Below, piece after piece: positions 27,068 through 35,312 of a stretch of DNA of 64,000 nt. Numbering within the stretch: position 1 is the stretch's first letter; every line of letters begins with the position of its first letter. Source of the stretch: Solobacterium sp. (GTDB lineage Bacteria > Bacillota_I > Bacilli_A > Erysipelotrichales > Erysipelotrichaceae); contig JAFWNG010000015.1 in the NCBI GenBank assembly GCA_017510405.1, positions 1-64,000 on the forward strand. Direction: 5' to 3'. The notes below the pieces were generated by a model. That model ran no database searches. It had not been told where the DNA came from and worked only from the letters and a program-made list of their open reading frames with translations. The position numbers were made by a program, and so were the translations under genes.

Positions 27068-27915
27068 ATGACCTCCAGCGCTGCCCGGTGGGCTTCCAGT
27101 TCCATCATGGCGATCTTATACTGCCGGTCGTTCGGTGCCTTGCCGTGCCATCCGGCTTCGTTTTCCATATAGGCCACGCCCTTGCCCTTCACGGTGCTCA
27201 GCAGTAATACCGTCGGCATTCCCGTGCCTTTTCCTTCCCGGAAGAACTCGAATGCCTCTTCCAGATCCTCCAGTTCATGTCCGTTCCGGCTGATCACACG
27301 GCAGCCGAACGCTTCGAATTTCTGATCCAGCGGGTCCGTATTCATAACGTCTTTTGTCCGTCCGTCGATCTGCAGGCCGTTGATATCCACCATGATGCAG
27401 AGATTATCCAGCTTGTACTGGGCTGCGAACATGACCGCTTCCCAGATGATGCCTTCTTCCATTTCGCCGTCTCCGCACAGGGCAAAGACGCGGAAATCCC
27501 GGCCGGTCAGCTTTGCGCCTTCCGCCATTCCCGCCGCCGTCGACAGCCCCTGTCCCAGCGATCCGGTGGACATGTCCACACCCGGTGTCGTCCGCATATT
27601 CGGATGTCCCTGCAGATGCGATCCGCTGTGCCGCAGCGTCGTCAGATCCTCGCGCGGAAAGTATCCCTTCAGGGAGAGCGCACTGTATAATGCCGGCGCC
27701 GCATGTCCCTTGGACAATACAAAGCGGTCGCGGTCAGGATCGCGGGGATCCTCCGGCGACACGTTCATCTCATGGAAATACAGATATGCCAGGATATCTG
27801 CCGCAGAGAGACTTCCGCCCGGATGGCCGCTTCTGGCATAGTAAGTCGATGTCATGATACCCTTGCGGATATCTGCCGCAGCGATCTTCAGTCTTTTCTT
27901 TTCTTCTCTTTCCAT
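27064..27915 (-). CDS. transketolase, N-terminal subunit
   Basis: This 283-residue thiamine-diphosphate-binding half has the motif GDGEMEEG starting near residue 149 and ending in DINGLQ, and the early RSGHPGGSLSAADIL and LSKGHAAPALY blocks. It forms an active enzyme with the overlapping C-terminal subunit. It leads an operon with the 5'-nucleotidase and a lipoprotein. Confidence 0.92.
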   Translation of the reverse strand: MEREEKKRLKIAAADIRKGIMTSTYYARSGHPGGSLSAADILAYLYFHEMNVSPEDPRDPDRDRFVLSKGHAAPALYSALSLKGYFPREDLTTLRHSGSHLQGHPNMRTTPGVDMSTGSLGQGLSTAAGMAEGAKLTGRDFRVFALCGDGEMEEGIIWEAVMFAAQYKLDNLCIMVDINGLQIDGRTKDVMNTDPLDQKFEAFGCRVISRNGHELEDLEEAFEFFREGKGTGMPTVLLLSTVKGKGVAYMENEAGWHGKAPNDRQYKIAMMELEAHRAALEVI

Positions 27916-27969
27916 TATCGTATCGTTCAGGCATAGCGCTGTACGCAGTACCTGCCTTTCTTAATTTTC

Positions 27970-27975
27970 ATTATA
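27970..27975 (-). promoter_or_regulatory. -10 element of transketolase operon
   Basis: A perfect TATAAT on the minus strand lies 55 bases upstream of the transketolase N-terminal subunit start. No -35 match is seen. Confidence 0.4.
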
Positions 27976-28002
27976 GTATGCCGGCAGATGCCGTACCACC
28001 GT

Positions 28003-28028
28003 AAAAAGCCATGCAGTTTCTGCATGGC
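28003..28028 (-). terminator. terminator of the second lipoprotein gene
   Basis: A perfect 9-bp stem GCCATGCAG/CTGCATGGC with a 3-nt loop is followed by TTTTT on the minus strand. Confidence 0.85.
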
Positions 28029-28063
28029 CCTGTCAGTTCTTCGCTTCTGTTATGATCGGTCGG

Positions 28064-28735
28064 TCATTCAGCAGCCGGCTGCACGCTCCGGATCAGGGAA
28101 TTCAGAATATCCTGGAGATCCGCCGAGAAGTCATACGCGGTGTCCGTCGGTTCATAGGCGATCACATAGGCGATCTGCGTCGGATCGCTGCATAGCGCTG
28201 CTTCGATATACATCGTGACCGGCGCTTCGCCGCGGCTGGTGCTGATCACTGCCCGCCGGCATGTCATGCCGTTGACCGTGACGGCGCCGTCGCTTGTCGG
28301 ATCGTAGGTACCGCCGGTAAAGAGTCTGCCGAATATAGACGGATCGTTCAGCAGGTATTCATCGGACGCCTCTTCCGTGCCGGACGCATCGAGTATGACG
28401 GAAACACCGGCTTCCGCCGTGCCGTTCCTCATCGCGTACCAGCCGTCATTTCCCTCTTTCCATTCATGCGGGATCTGCAGCTGGAACTCGCCGAACGAGA
28501 TCACCTGATTGGTAGCCGGATCGAACTCATGGACGACCTCCGGCTCCGGTTCGGGCGTCGGTGTCGGTTCCGGCGTCGGTGCGGGAGTGGTTTCCGGGGT
28601 CCGCGCCGGTTCTGCTGTTTTTTCCGGTTCTGTATGCTGCGATGCGGACTCTTCGCTCTTTTTCGCGCTGCATCCCGCTGCCAGGATCACTGCAAGAAGC
28701 GCCGCTGCTGTCTTTTTCCAATATGCTTTTTTCAT
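28064..28735 (-). CDS. lipoprotein with Thr/Pro/Glu-rich linker
   Basis: This 223-residue protein has a signal peptide and lipobox LAAGC (Cys22), then a linker to about residue 70 rich in TPEP-type repeats, then a folded domain of about 150 residues. The folded part is not a family I can name. The ATG at 28735 gives the clean signal peptide MKKAYWKKT; the longer ORF 40 codons upstream would overlap the terminator and promoter. It is monocistronic and shares its architecture with the lipoprotein at 24.6 kb. Confidence 0.82.
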   Translation of the reverse strand: MKKAYWKKTAAALLAVILAAGCSAKKSEESASQHTEPEKTAEPARTPETTPAPTPEPTPTPEPEPEVVHEFDPATNQVISFGEFQLQIPHEWKEGNDGWYAMRNGTAEAGVSVILDASGTEEASDEYLLNDPSIFGRLFTGGTYDPTSDGAVTVNGMTCRRAVISTSRGEAPVTMYIEAALCSDPTQIAYVIAYEPTDTAYDFSADLQDILNSLIRSVQPAAE

Positions 28736-28759
28736 AAAACCTCCATGTTTTACACCCCT

Positions 28760-28768
28760 ATTATAGCA
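28760..28768 (-). promoter_or_regulatory. extended -10 promoter of lipoprotein gene
   Basis: TGCTATAAT on the minus strand lies 24 bases before the lipoprotein start and directly after the mgl terminator. Confidence 0.55.
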
Positions 28769-28791
28769 AAAGGCCGCCCTGTGGGACGGCC
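28768..28791 (-). terminator. terminator of mglBAC operon
   Basis: The stem GGCCGTCCC/GGGCGGCC with a short loop is followed by TTTT on the minus strand, 26 bases past the mglC stop. Confidence 0.75.
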
Positions 28792-28817
28792 CTGTATGAA
28801 TCGTGGTATAGAGAATC

Positions 28818-29828
28818 TTACTTCTTCTGCAGGTTCTTGCGGATGTCGAGCGCAACTGCAGTGATAATAACGATACCCTGAACGATGAAGTTGTAGTACG
28901 GGTTAACGCCGAGGAACTGCAGAACGATCTTCAGAAGTTCGAATACGAGGACACCGACGAGAACGCCGCCGACAGTACCGATACCGCCGGTCGTGGAGAT
29001 ACCGCCGATCGTACATCCGGCAATGGCTTCCAGCTCATAGCCCTGTCCCATAGCGGAAGAGGAACCGCCGGACTTCGCTGCAAGCAGCCAGCCTGCAACT
29101 GCGTACATGATACCGGCAGTCATGTAGATCATTGTGATGGTCTTCTTTGTGTTGACGCCGGAAACTTCCGCTGCGACTTCGTTGCCGCCGATCGCATACA
29201 TGTATTTGCCGTGACGCATCTGGTTGTACAGCACCCAGAAGAATATGCCGAACAGCAGCGCAATAATCATCAGATAAGGAATCTGGAAACCATTGGTCGA
29301 CCCTATTTTTCCTGCCACGAAGCTTGTGTAGGCACTCTGGAATCCGCCGACCGGCTGCGCATTGGTAGAAATCAGCGCGAGACCGTAAACGATCGTCTGT
29401 GTACCAAGAGTTGTGATGAAAGGCGGAACTTTCAGACGGGAGATGATCAAACCGTTTACCATACCAATGACTGCTCCGACAGCTACAACGATCAGAAGGA
29501 CGATCCAGATATTCATTTCCGGCATATTTGGCAGTAACTTACCGCTGTAGTCGCCGCGCTGGCACAGAATACCGGCAAGGCACGCTGCCAGACCAACCTG
29601 ACGGCCTGCCGACAGGTCAGTTCCCTTTGTGATCAGACAGCCGGAAACACCGAGAGCGATAATGAAACGAACCGCTGTGTTGCTGACGAGGTTATTGAAG
29701 GTGTTCCAGGAGAAGAAGTTCTTCGTCGTCAGTCCAACGATAATAGAAACGATTACCAGCAAAATAACGATCGGATTCGATTTTCCGTAATCGAGCAGTT
29801 TTGCTCCAAAATTTTTGTTTTCTTTCAT
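28818..29828 (-). CDS. mglC: galactose/methyl-galactoside-type ABC permease MglC
   Basis: This 336-residue permease of the ribose/galactose importer class has about eight to ten transmembrane helices, including the family block TKGTDLSAGRQVGL (about 67-80) and GGNEVAAEVSGV. It works with the ATPase and binding protein encoded just upstream. The gap to the ATPase gene is 19 bases. Confidence 0.92.
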   Translation of the reverse strand: MKENKNFGAKLLDYGKSNPIVILLVIVSIIVGLTTKNFFSWNTFNNLVSNTAVRFIIALGVSGCLITKGTDLSAGRQVGLAACLAGILCQRGDYSGKLLPNMPEMNIWIVLLIVVAVGAVIGMVNGLIISRLKVPPFITTLGTQTIVYGLALISTNAQPVGGFQSAYTSFVAGKIGSTNGFQIPYLMIIALLFGIFFWVLYNQMRHGKYMYAIGGNEVAAEVSGVNTKKTITMIYMTAGIMYAVAGWLLAAKSGGSSSAMGQGYELEAIAGCTIGGISTTGGIGTVGGVLVGVLVFELLKIVLQFLGVNPYYNFIVQGIVIITAVALDIRKNLQKK

Positions 29829-29847
29829 ATTCTTTCACCCTTTATGA

Positions 29848-31359
29848 TCAAGATTCAAACTGTGTTGCCAGTTCCATGATATTTTCCTGTGTTGCATCTT
29901 TACCGTCGATGAATCCTGTAATGCGGCCGTCGCACATGACCATGATCCGGTCGGACATACCGATCAGTTCCGCCATTTCGGAGGAGATCATGATGATGCT
30001 CTTGCCCTGCTTTGCCAGGTCCGCGATGATGCAGTAGATCTCATACTTGGCGCCGACGTCAATACCTCTGGTCGGTTCATCCAGAATGAGTACATCCGGA
30101 TTATTTGCCAGCCAGCGTCCGATCAGGACCTTCTGCTGGTTACCGCCGGAAAGTGATGCGATCGGTGTTTTCGAAGACGGCGTCTTCGTATTCATCTGGC
30201 GGATGTTTTCCTGAACCAGTTCCTCGATCTTTTTATTATTCAGAAGGAAACCGTGTTCAAGATACTGGTTCAGCGATGCAATGGAGATATTATCCGCAAC
30301 GGAGAGGACACCGAGGATACCGGATCCGCGGCGGTCTTCCGTTAACATTGCAACACCGTTGTCAATTGCGTCTTTCGGCTGATTGATCTTCATTTCCTGA
30401 CCGCGCAGGCGGACGGTTCCGCTGACCTTGGAGCGAATACCGAAGATACCTTCCATAAGCTCAGTTCTCTGCGCACCGACCAGACCGGCTACGCCGAGGA
30501 TCTCGCCTTTGCGTACATTGAAGGAACAGTGGCGGAAACTCTTCGGGTTGATGGATGTGAAGTCTTCCACTTCGAATTCCACATCGCCCGGGACATTCTC
30601 ACGCGGCGGATACAGATTTGTCAGTTCACGGCCTACCATCTTTGTGATGATGAAATCGGTCGTCAGCTGTTTTGCATCCCACGTACCGATATACTGACCG
30701 TCACGCATGATCGTGACTTCGTCCGAAATACGCAGGATCTCATCCATCTTGTGGGAGATATAAACGATAGCAACGCCTCTTTGCTTCAGATCATTTACGA
30801 TCGTGAACAGCGCCTCAACTTCATTCTGTGTCAGTGAAGATGTCGGTTCGTCCAGAATCAGAACGCGGCAGTTAGCGGAAACAGCTTTTGCGATTTCCAC
30901 AGACTGCATCTGTGAGATGCTGAGTTCTCCGAGTTTCATCTTCGGGTCGAAGTCCATACGGACTTCTTTCAGTACAGCAGCGGCATCGCTGTACAGTTTG
31001 TCATGGTCGACCACCTTGATTGGGCCGTAGTTCTTCAGCGGATACCGGCCAAGATAAATGTTTTCACCGATGGTGCGCGCCGGAATGGGCTGAAGTTCCT
31101 GATGAACCATTGCAATTCCCTTGTTCAGTGCATCCATCGGATTATGGATCTCTACCTTTTCACCGTCGATAAAGATTTCCCCCTCATCCATGGTATAAAT
31201 ACCGAACATACATTTCATCAATGTCGATTTGCCGGCACCGTTTTCACCCATCAGAGCATGAACGGTTCCGGGTTTCAGCTGCAGTTTGACATGATTTAAT
31301 GCGATGACACCGGGGAAAGCTTTATAGACATCTTTCATTTCCAATACAAATTCGGACAT
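29848..31359 (-). CDS. mglA: galactose/methyl-galactoside-type ABC ATPase MglA
   Basis: The 503-residue protein contains two fused ABC domains. The first has Walker A GENGAGKST (about 38-46), signature LSISQMQ and Walker B LILDEPTSS. The second has a degenerate P-loop (GLVGAQRTE) but an intact signature LSGGNQQK and LILDEPTRG, as usual in monosaccharide importers. The ATG at 31359, with GGAGA upstream, fits better than one 9 codons earlier. Confidence 0.92.
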   Translation of the reverse strand: MSEFVLEMKDVYKAFPGVIALNHVKLQLKPGTVHALMGENGAGKSTLMKCMFGIYTMDEGEIFIDGEKVEIHNPMDALNKGIAMVHQELQPIPARTIGENIYLGRYPLKNYGPIKVVDHDKLYSDAAAVLKEVRMDFDPKMKLGELSISQMQSVEIAKAVSANCRVLILDEPTSSLTQNEVEALFTIVNDLKQRGVAIVYISHKMDEILRISDEVTIMRDGQYIGTWDAKQLTTDFIITKMVGRELTNLYPPRENVPGDVEFEVEDFTSINPKSFRHCSFNVRKGEILGVAGLVGAQRTELMEGIFGIRSKVSGTVRLRGQEMKINQPKDAIDNGVAMLTEDRRGSGILGVLSVADNISIASLNQYLEHGFLLNNKKIEELVQENIRQMNTKTPSSKTPIASLSGGNQQKVLIGRWLANNPDVLILDEPTRGIDVGAKYEIYCIIADLAKQGKSIIMISSEMAELIGMSDRIMVMCDGRITGFIDGKDATQENIMELATQFES

Positions 31360-31393
31360 ACGTTTCTCCTGTCTATCCCAAATCAATTATGAA

Positions 31394-31426
31394 TAAAAAG
31401 AAGGGCAAGTCCCAAAGACCCGCCCC
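31394..31426 (-). terminator. attenuating hairpin after mglB
   Basis: The stem GGGCGGGTC/GGACTTGCCC (imperfect) is followed by TTCTTTTTATT on the minus strand. It lies between the binding-protein gene and the ATPase gene and probably lets the binding protein be made in excess. Confidence 0.6.
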
Positions 31427-31448
31427 ATAAACACATCTTGCGGCGAAA

Positions 31449-32477
31449 TTACTCGGTAACCGGCAGATAATCTACCCAATAGTAGTTCTTGATTTCCTTG
31501 CCGTTGAGAAGATCGATTGCAACATCAACTGCTGTATGAGACTGTCCGATGTGGTCGTTCAGAACTGTACCAGTCATCTTACCCTGGGCGATCAGATCAA
31601 CAGCATCCTGGATTGCATCGACACCGACGAGATAAATATCTTCACCGACTTTACGGCCATATTTCTCGATAGATGTTGCAGCGCCGCATGCCATATCATC
31701 GTTGTTGCAGAAGATAACTTCGAGGTCATTACCAAACTGAGCCAGCGCGTTATCGGAGATCTGTGCACCTAAGTCACGCTTCCAGTCGCCTAACTGCGGA
31801 TCGCTGTAAAGGTTATTTACTTTGATGCCTGCATCTGTCAGAGCTTTGATGGAGTATTCTGTACGATACTGTGCATCACTGTTTTCTTTCTGACCCTGGA
31901 TCATGATGTAGTTGACAACACCGTCGCCGTTGACGTCGCCATGATTTTCGAGGTTAACGATGATCTCACCCTGGATCGTACCGGACTGACGAGCATCTGC
32001 ACCGACATAGCAGACAGTCGGGTTGTCTACGATACCCGGATATGCTTCATCTACATCGCCTTCTTTCGGTTCACGGTTGATCAGAACGACCGGAATGCCT
32101 GCGTCAACGAGTTTCTGAATTACTGTGTCAGCAGAAGAAGTCATTGCGAGGTTCAGGATAACAACGTCCATCTTCTGAGCGATGAATGTGTCGATCTGGT
32201 TGCCCTGTTCGCCCTGGTCATTCTTTCCGTCAACCATCTTGATGTTGTACTGAACACCATCTTTTCCTGCACGTTCTGCAAAGTAGGATTCGATCTCGTT
32301 TCTGTAAAGTGTCATGAATGCGTCGTTGTAGTCATAGATTGCAACACCGACGTTGTAAGTCTTGGCGTCATCGCCTGCCGGAGCTGCCGAACCGGAACCT
32401 GCAGGTTCACTGCTGGAGCAGCCAGCGAGCATACCGACAACAAGAGCGGATGCTAAGAGTTTCTTAAAAGTTTTCAT
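31449..32477 (-). CDS. mglB: galactose-type sugar-binding lipoprotein MglB
   Basis: This 342-residue periplasmic-binding-protein type 1 lipoprotein has lipobox LAGC near residue 19. An EF-hand-like calcium loop DVNGDGVVNY, as in E. coli MglB, and NNDDMACGA near the hinge support a galactose or glucose specificity rather than ribose. The ATG at 32477 follows GGAGGG. It is first in the operon and lies behind a cre-overlapped promoter. Confidence 0.92.
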   Translation of the reverse strand: MKTFKKLLASALVVGMLAGCSSSEPAGSGSAAPAGDDAKTYNVGVAIYDYNDAFMTLYRNEIESYFAERAGKDGVQYNIKMVDGKNDQGEQGNQIDTFIAQKMDVVILNLAMTSSADTVIQKLVDAGIPVVLINREPKEGDVDEAYPGIVDNPTVCYVGADARQSGTIQGEIIVNLENHGDVNGDGVVNYIMIQGQKENSDAQYRTEYSIKALTDAGIKVNNLYSDPQLGDWKRDLGAQISDNALAQFGNDLEVIFCNNDDMACGAATSIEKYGRKVGEDIYLVGVDAIQDAVDLIAQGKMTGTVLNDHIGQSHTAVDVAIDLLNGKEIKNYYWVDYLPVTE

Positions 32478-32522
32478 TGTTCCCTCCACTTAATTTGCAC
32501 CGAAGTGCGAACTCCTAGACTT

Positions 32523-32551
32523 AATATATACCTTAATGTAACCGTTTTCAA
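32523..32551 (-). promoter_or_regulatory. mglBAC promoter with overlapping cre box
   Basis: On the minus strand TTGAAA (32546-32551) and TATATT (32523-32528) are 17 bases apart. The sequence TGAAAACGGTTACA (32537-32550) overlaps the -35 and matches the CcpA cre consensus at all but one position, so glucose repression is expected. A small UUCG-capped hairpin lies in the leader. Confidence 0.7.
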
Positions 32552-32660
32552 TATTGACATTTCACGATTCTATCACCATTCAACATCCGCGGAAAAATGT
32601 CTGAAACCAACTTGTCATATGCACTTTTCACAGTGTTCATTTGCATCATAGCAAGCATAT

Positions 32661-32690
32661 TTGTTGAAAATAAAACGAAAGAACTATAAT
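32661..32690 (+). promoter_or_regulatory. promoter of the amino-acid ABC operon
   Basis: TTGTTG (32661-32666) and a perfect TATAAT (32685-32690) are separated by 18 bases, 31 bases before the permease start. No T-box or other riboswitch is seen. Confidence 0.5.
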
Positions 32691-32721
32691 ATGTTTTAGC
32701 ATTTCGGGACCGGAGGAATAT

Positions 32722-33399
32722 ATGACAGCTGCGACGTGGGAACTTATTCTGGAGTCTTTTACTAAAATACTGATACCGGGGCTTCTGATGACGATTCCGC
32801 TCACCCTTCTGTCATTCGGCATTGCCATGGTGATCGCCGTTACGGTCGCCCTGATCCAGTACGCGGACATACCGGTACTGAAGCAGATCTGCCGCTTCTA
32901 TATATGGGTCATCCGCGGTACGCCGCTTCTGGTACAGCTGTATATCGGTTTCTTCGGACTCAACAACATCGGGATCTCCATCGGACCGTTCGCCGCTGCC
33001 GTGCTTGTCTTCAGCATCAATGAAGGAGCCTACTGTGCGGAAACGATCCGCGGTTCCCTGGAAGCCGTCCCGAAAGGCCAGCTGGAAGCGGGTTACTGCT
33101 GCGGCATGAACTTTCTGCAGATCATGACGCACATCGTTCTGCCCCAGGCATTCCGCTCCGCCTTCCCTGCTCTGTTCAACAGTCTGATCGGGATGGTCAA
33201 GGATACTTCCCTCGCATCCAATATCACGGTAACGGAAATGTTCCAGAAAACGATGCAGATCGCCGGCAGGACCTATAAGTTCATGCCCCTGTATCTGGAG
33301 CTTGCCTTCATCTATCTGATGTTCTGCACTGTCCTGACGTGGGTGCAGAGATGGAGTGAGAAGAAACTCAGTCATTATGAGACACAGGGAGGCAGGTAA
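32722..33399 (+). CDS. polar amino-acid ABC transporter permease
   Basis: This 225-residue HisM/GlnP-type permease has five hydrophobic segments and the EAA loop ([17 protein letters not shown] region around 112-128). It pairs with the ATPase that begins 1 base after its stop and the downstream binding lipoprotein. The amino acid carried cannot be fixed; cystine or a polar residue is likely. Confidence 0.9.
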   Translation: MTAATWELILESFTKILIPGLLMTIPLTLLSFGIAMVIAVTVALIQYADIPVLKQICRFYIWVIRGTPLLVQLYIGFFGLNNIGISIGPFAAAVLVFSINEGAYCAETIRGSLEAVPKGQLEAGYCCGMNFLQIMTHIVLPQAFRSAFPALFNSLIGMVKDTSLASNITVTEMFQKTMQIAGRTYKFMPLYLELAFIYLMFCTVLTWVQRWSEKKLSHYETQGGR

Positions 33400-33400
33400 T

Positions 33401-34150
33401 ATGACAGTACTGGAAGTAAAAGGAATCGAAAAGTCCTTCGGTGAGAGTCACATCCTGAAAGGCCTTGATCTGACCGTCGAAAAAGGAGATGTCATCGCCG
33501 TGCTCGGACCGAGCGGAAGCGGCAAGACCACCCTGCTTCGCTGCATCAACTTTCTCGAAAAAGCCGACAAAGGAACGCTCGTGTTCGGCGGCCGGGAATA
33601 TGATCTTGCCAACATGACAAAAAAAGACATCGCCGCTGTGCGCCGGCGTACAGGCTTTGTCTTTCAGAACTACAACCTGTTCGCCAACAAGACGGCGATC
33701 GAAAATGTCACGATGGGACTGACCGTTGCCCGTAAAATGGACAAAGCGAAGGCACGTACGATCGGAATGGATCTTCTGGAGAAAGTCGGGATGGCCGACT
33801 GGCATGACCGCTATCCGAGCCAGCTGTCGGGCGGACAGCAGCAGCGTGTTGCCATTGCCCGCGCCCTGGCCAGTGATCCGGAGATCATCTACTTTGATGA
33901 GCCGACGTCCGCCCTCGATCCGGAGCTGATCGGCGAAGTGCTCGCCGTCATGCGCAGGCTGGCAGAAGCCGGCATGACCATGATCGTTGTAACGCATGAA
34001 ATGGACTTTGCCCGCAATGTTTCCAACCGCACCCTGTTCATGGAACACGGTGTGATCGTGGAACAGGGACCGTCCAGAGAAGTATTTGAACATCCGAAAG
34101 AAGAAAGGACCCGCGAATTCCTCCGTCTGGAGGATTCGCCGCATGTATAA
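33401..34150 (+). CDS. polar amino-acid ABC transporter ATPase
   Basis: This 249-residue GlnQ-type ATPase has Walker [10 protein letters not shown] (about 34-42), signature LSGGQQQR and Walker [13 protein letters not shown]. The start at 33401 directly follows the permease stop; an ORF extension 15 codons upstream lies inside the permease gene. Confidence 0.92.
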   Translation: MTVLEVKGIEKSFGESHILKGLDLTVEKGDVIAVLGPSGSGKTTLLRCINFLEKADKGTLVFGGREYDLANMTKKDIAAVRRRTGFVFQNYNLFANKTAIENVTMGLTVARKMDKAKARTIGMDLLEKVGMADWHDRYPSQLSGGQQQRVAIARALASDPEIIYFDEPTSALDPELIGEVLAVMRRLAEAGMTMIVVTHEMDFARNVSNRTLFMEHGVIVEQGPSREVFEHPKEERTREFLRLEDSPHV

Positions 34151-34160
34151 GGAGGAATAT

Positions 34161-34973
34161 ATGAAAAAATCAATTACTGCAGCTGCTGCAATTACCCTCG
34201 CTCTTACGCTTGGGGCATGCTCGAACAAAGGATCTTACGCCTCGGTTATGGATATAGACCATCTTTCCCGCATCAAAGAATCCGGCAAACTGGTCATCGG
34301 TCTGGAAGGCGTATGGCAGCCGTTCTGCTACCATGATGCCGCAACAGATGAACTGATCGGCTTCGATGTGGAAGTATCCCGCAACATCGCGGAACGCATC
34401 GGCGTGGAAGTAGAGTTCAAAGAAGGCGCATGGGAAGGCCTGTTCATGGGTCTGGACGCCGGCCAGTACGACCTGGTCGTCAACGGCGTAGACGTTACGG
34501 AAGACCGCAAGGCAGCCTATAACTTCTCTGATCCGTACCTGTTTGACAACACGGTACTGGTCGTACGTGCTGACAATAACGAAATCAAATCGTTTGAAGA
34601 CCTGAAGGGAAAGAAAACAGCCAACTCCACCGGTTCCACATATGCAGAAATCGGTGCGGAGTACGGCGCAGAAGTTTCCGGCGTGAGCGATCTTGCCAAG
34701 ACGATCCAGATGGTTTTGAACGGACAGGTCGACGCAACGATCAATGCCAGCCTTTCCATCGTTGACTACCAGATCACGACCGGTGAGACAAACATCAAAG
34801 TCGTTGCCGAGCTTCCGAGTGAAACCGGCTATGCGATCCCGATGGTCAAAGGAAAAGACAATGACACTCTGCGCGCCGCCATCAATGACGCACTGAAATC
34901 CATGCGTGAAGACGGCACTCTGAAGGAACTGTCCATCAAGTATTTCGGTTCCGATCTGACAGAAATCAAATAA
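34161..34973 (+). CDS. amino-acid-binding lipoprotein
   Basis: This 270-residue type 2 solute-binding protein has lipobox LGAC (Cys20) and family blocks such as GFDVEVSRNIAERIGVEVEF (about 75-94) and YNFSDPYLFDNTVLV. It delivers an amino acid to the permease and ATPase encoded upstream. GGAGG precedes the ATG at 34161; the longer ORF into the ATPase gene is rejected. Confidence 0.92.
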   Translation: MKKSITAAAAITLALTLGACSNKGSYASVMDIDHLSRIKESGKLVIGLEGVWQPFCYHDAATDELIGFDVEVSRNIAERIGVEVEFKEGAWEGLFMGLDAGQYDLVVNGVDVTEDRKAAYNFSDPYLFDNTVLVVRADNNEIKSFEDLKGKKTANSTGSTYAEIGAEYGAEVSGVSDLAKTIQMVLNGQVDATINASLSIVDYQITTGETNIKVVAELPSETGYAIPMVKGKDNDTLRAAINDALKSMREDGTLKELSIKYFGSDLTEIK

Positions 34974-34980
34974 CAGTGTA

Positions 34981-35000
34981 AAGACACCGCGAGGTGTCTT
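34981..35000 (+). terminator. terminator of the amino-acid ABC operon
   Basis: The 8-bp stem AAGACACC/GGTGTCTT with a GCGA loop is followed by a T-rich tail (TTCTT). Confidence 0.75.
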
Positions 35001-35003
35001 TTC

Positions 35004-35174
35004 TTATTCACTTTCAAGCAGTTCATACGAACTGACATCGATGCCCGGCAGACACCTGCGGATGATCTCTTTTGTGATCTCCGGATTTCGTTTCAGCACT
35101 TCTTTAAAGATCAGATCTTCTGTAAACTTTGCATGTTCCAGGAGATATGGGACACTGATTTTCGGTTTATTCAT
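35004..35174 (-). CDS. 56-residue protein, possible N-terminal remnant of Rpn-type nuclease
   Basis: GAGGAGG lies 7 bases before the ATG at 35174, so translation is likely. The pattern FTEDLIFKEVLKRNPEITKEII followed by a short tail recalls the first ~55 residues of Rpn/PD-(D/E)XK transposase-like nucleases, which normally continue for over 200 residues. Here a TAA ends the frame. It may be a decayed copy or a genuine small protein. The longer 170-codon frame upstream overlaps the next gene and is rejected. Confidence 0.5.
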   Translation of the reverse strand: MNKPKISVPYLLEHAKFTEDLIFKEVLKRNPEITKEIIRRCLPGIDVSSYELLESE

Positions 35175-35312
35175 GAAAAACCTCCTCATATGTCCTGTTG
35201 CCTTTTTTCGTCCGATCCCCCTGTATGCAGTAAGTGTTTTCACGGGTCCATGGTAGAATATAGAAAACGAACTGAAAGAATTACGCAGCAGACCTGCCGG
35301 CAGGAGTGAATT

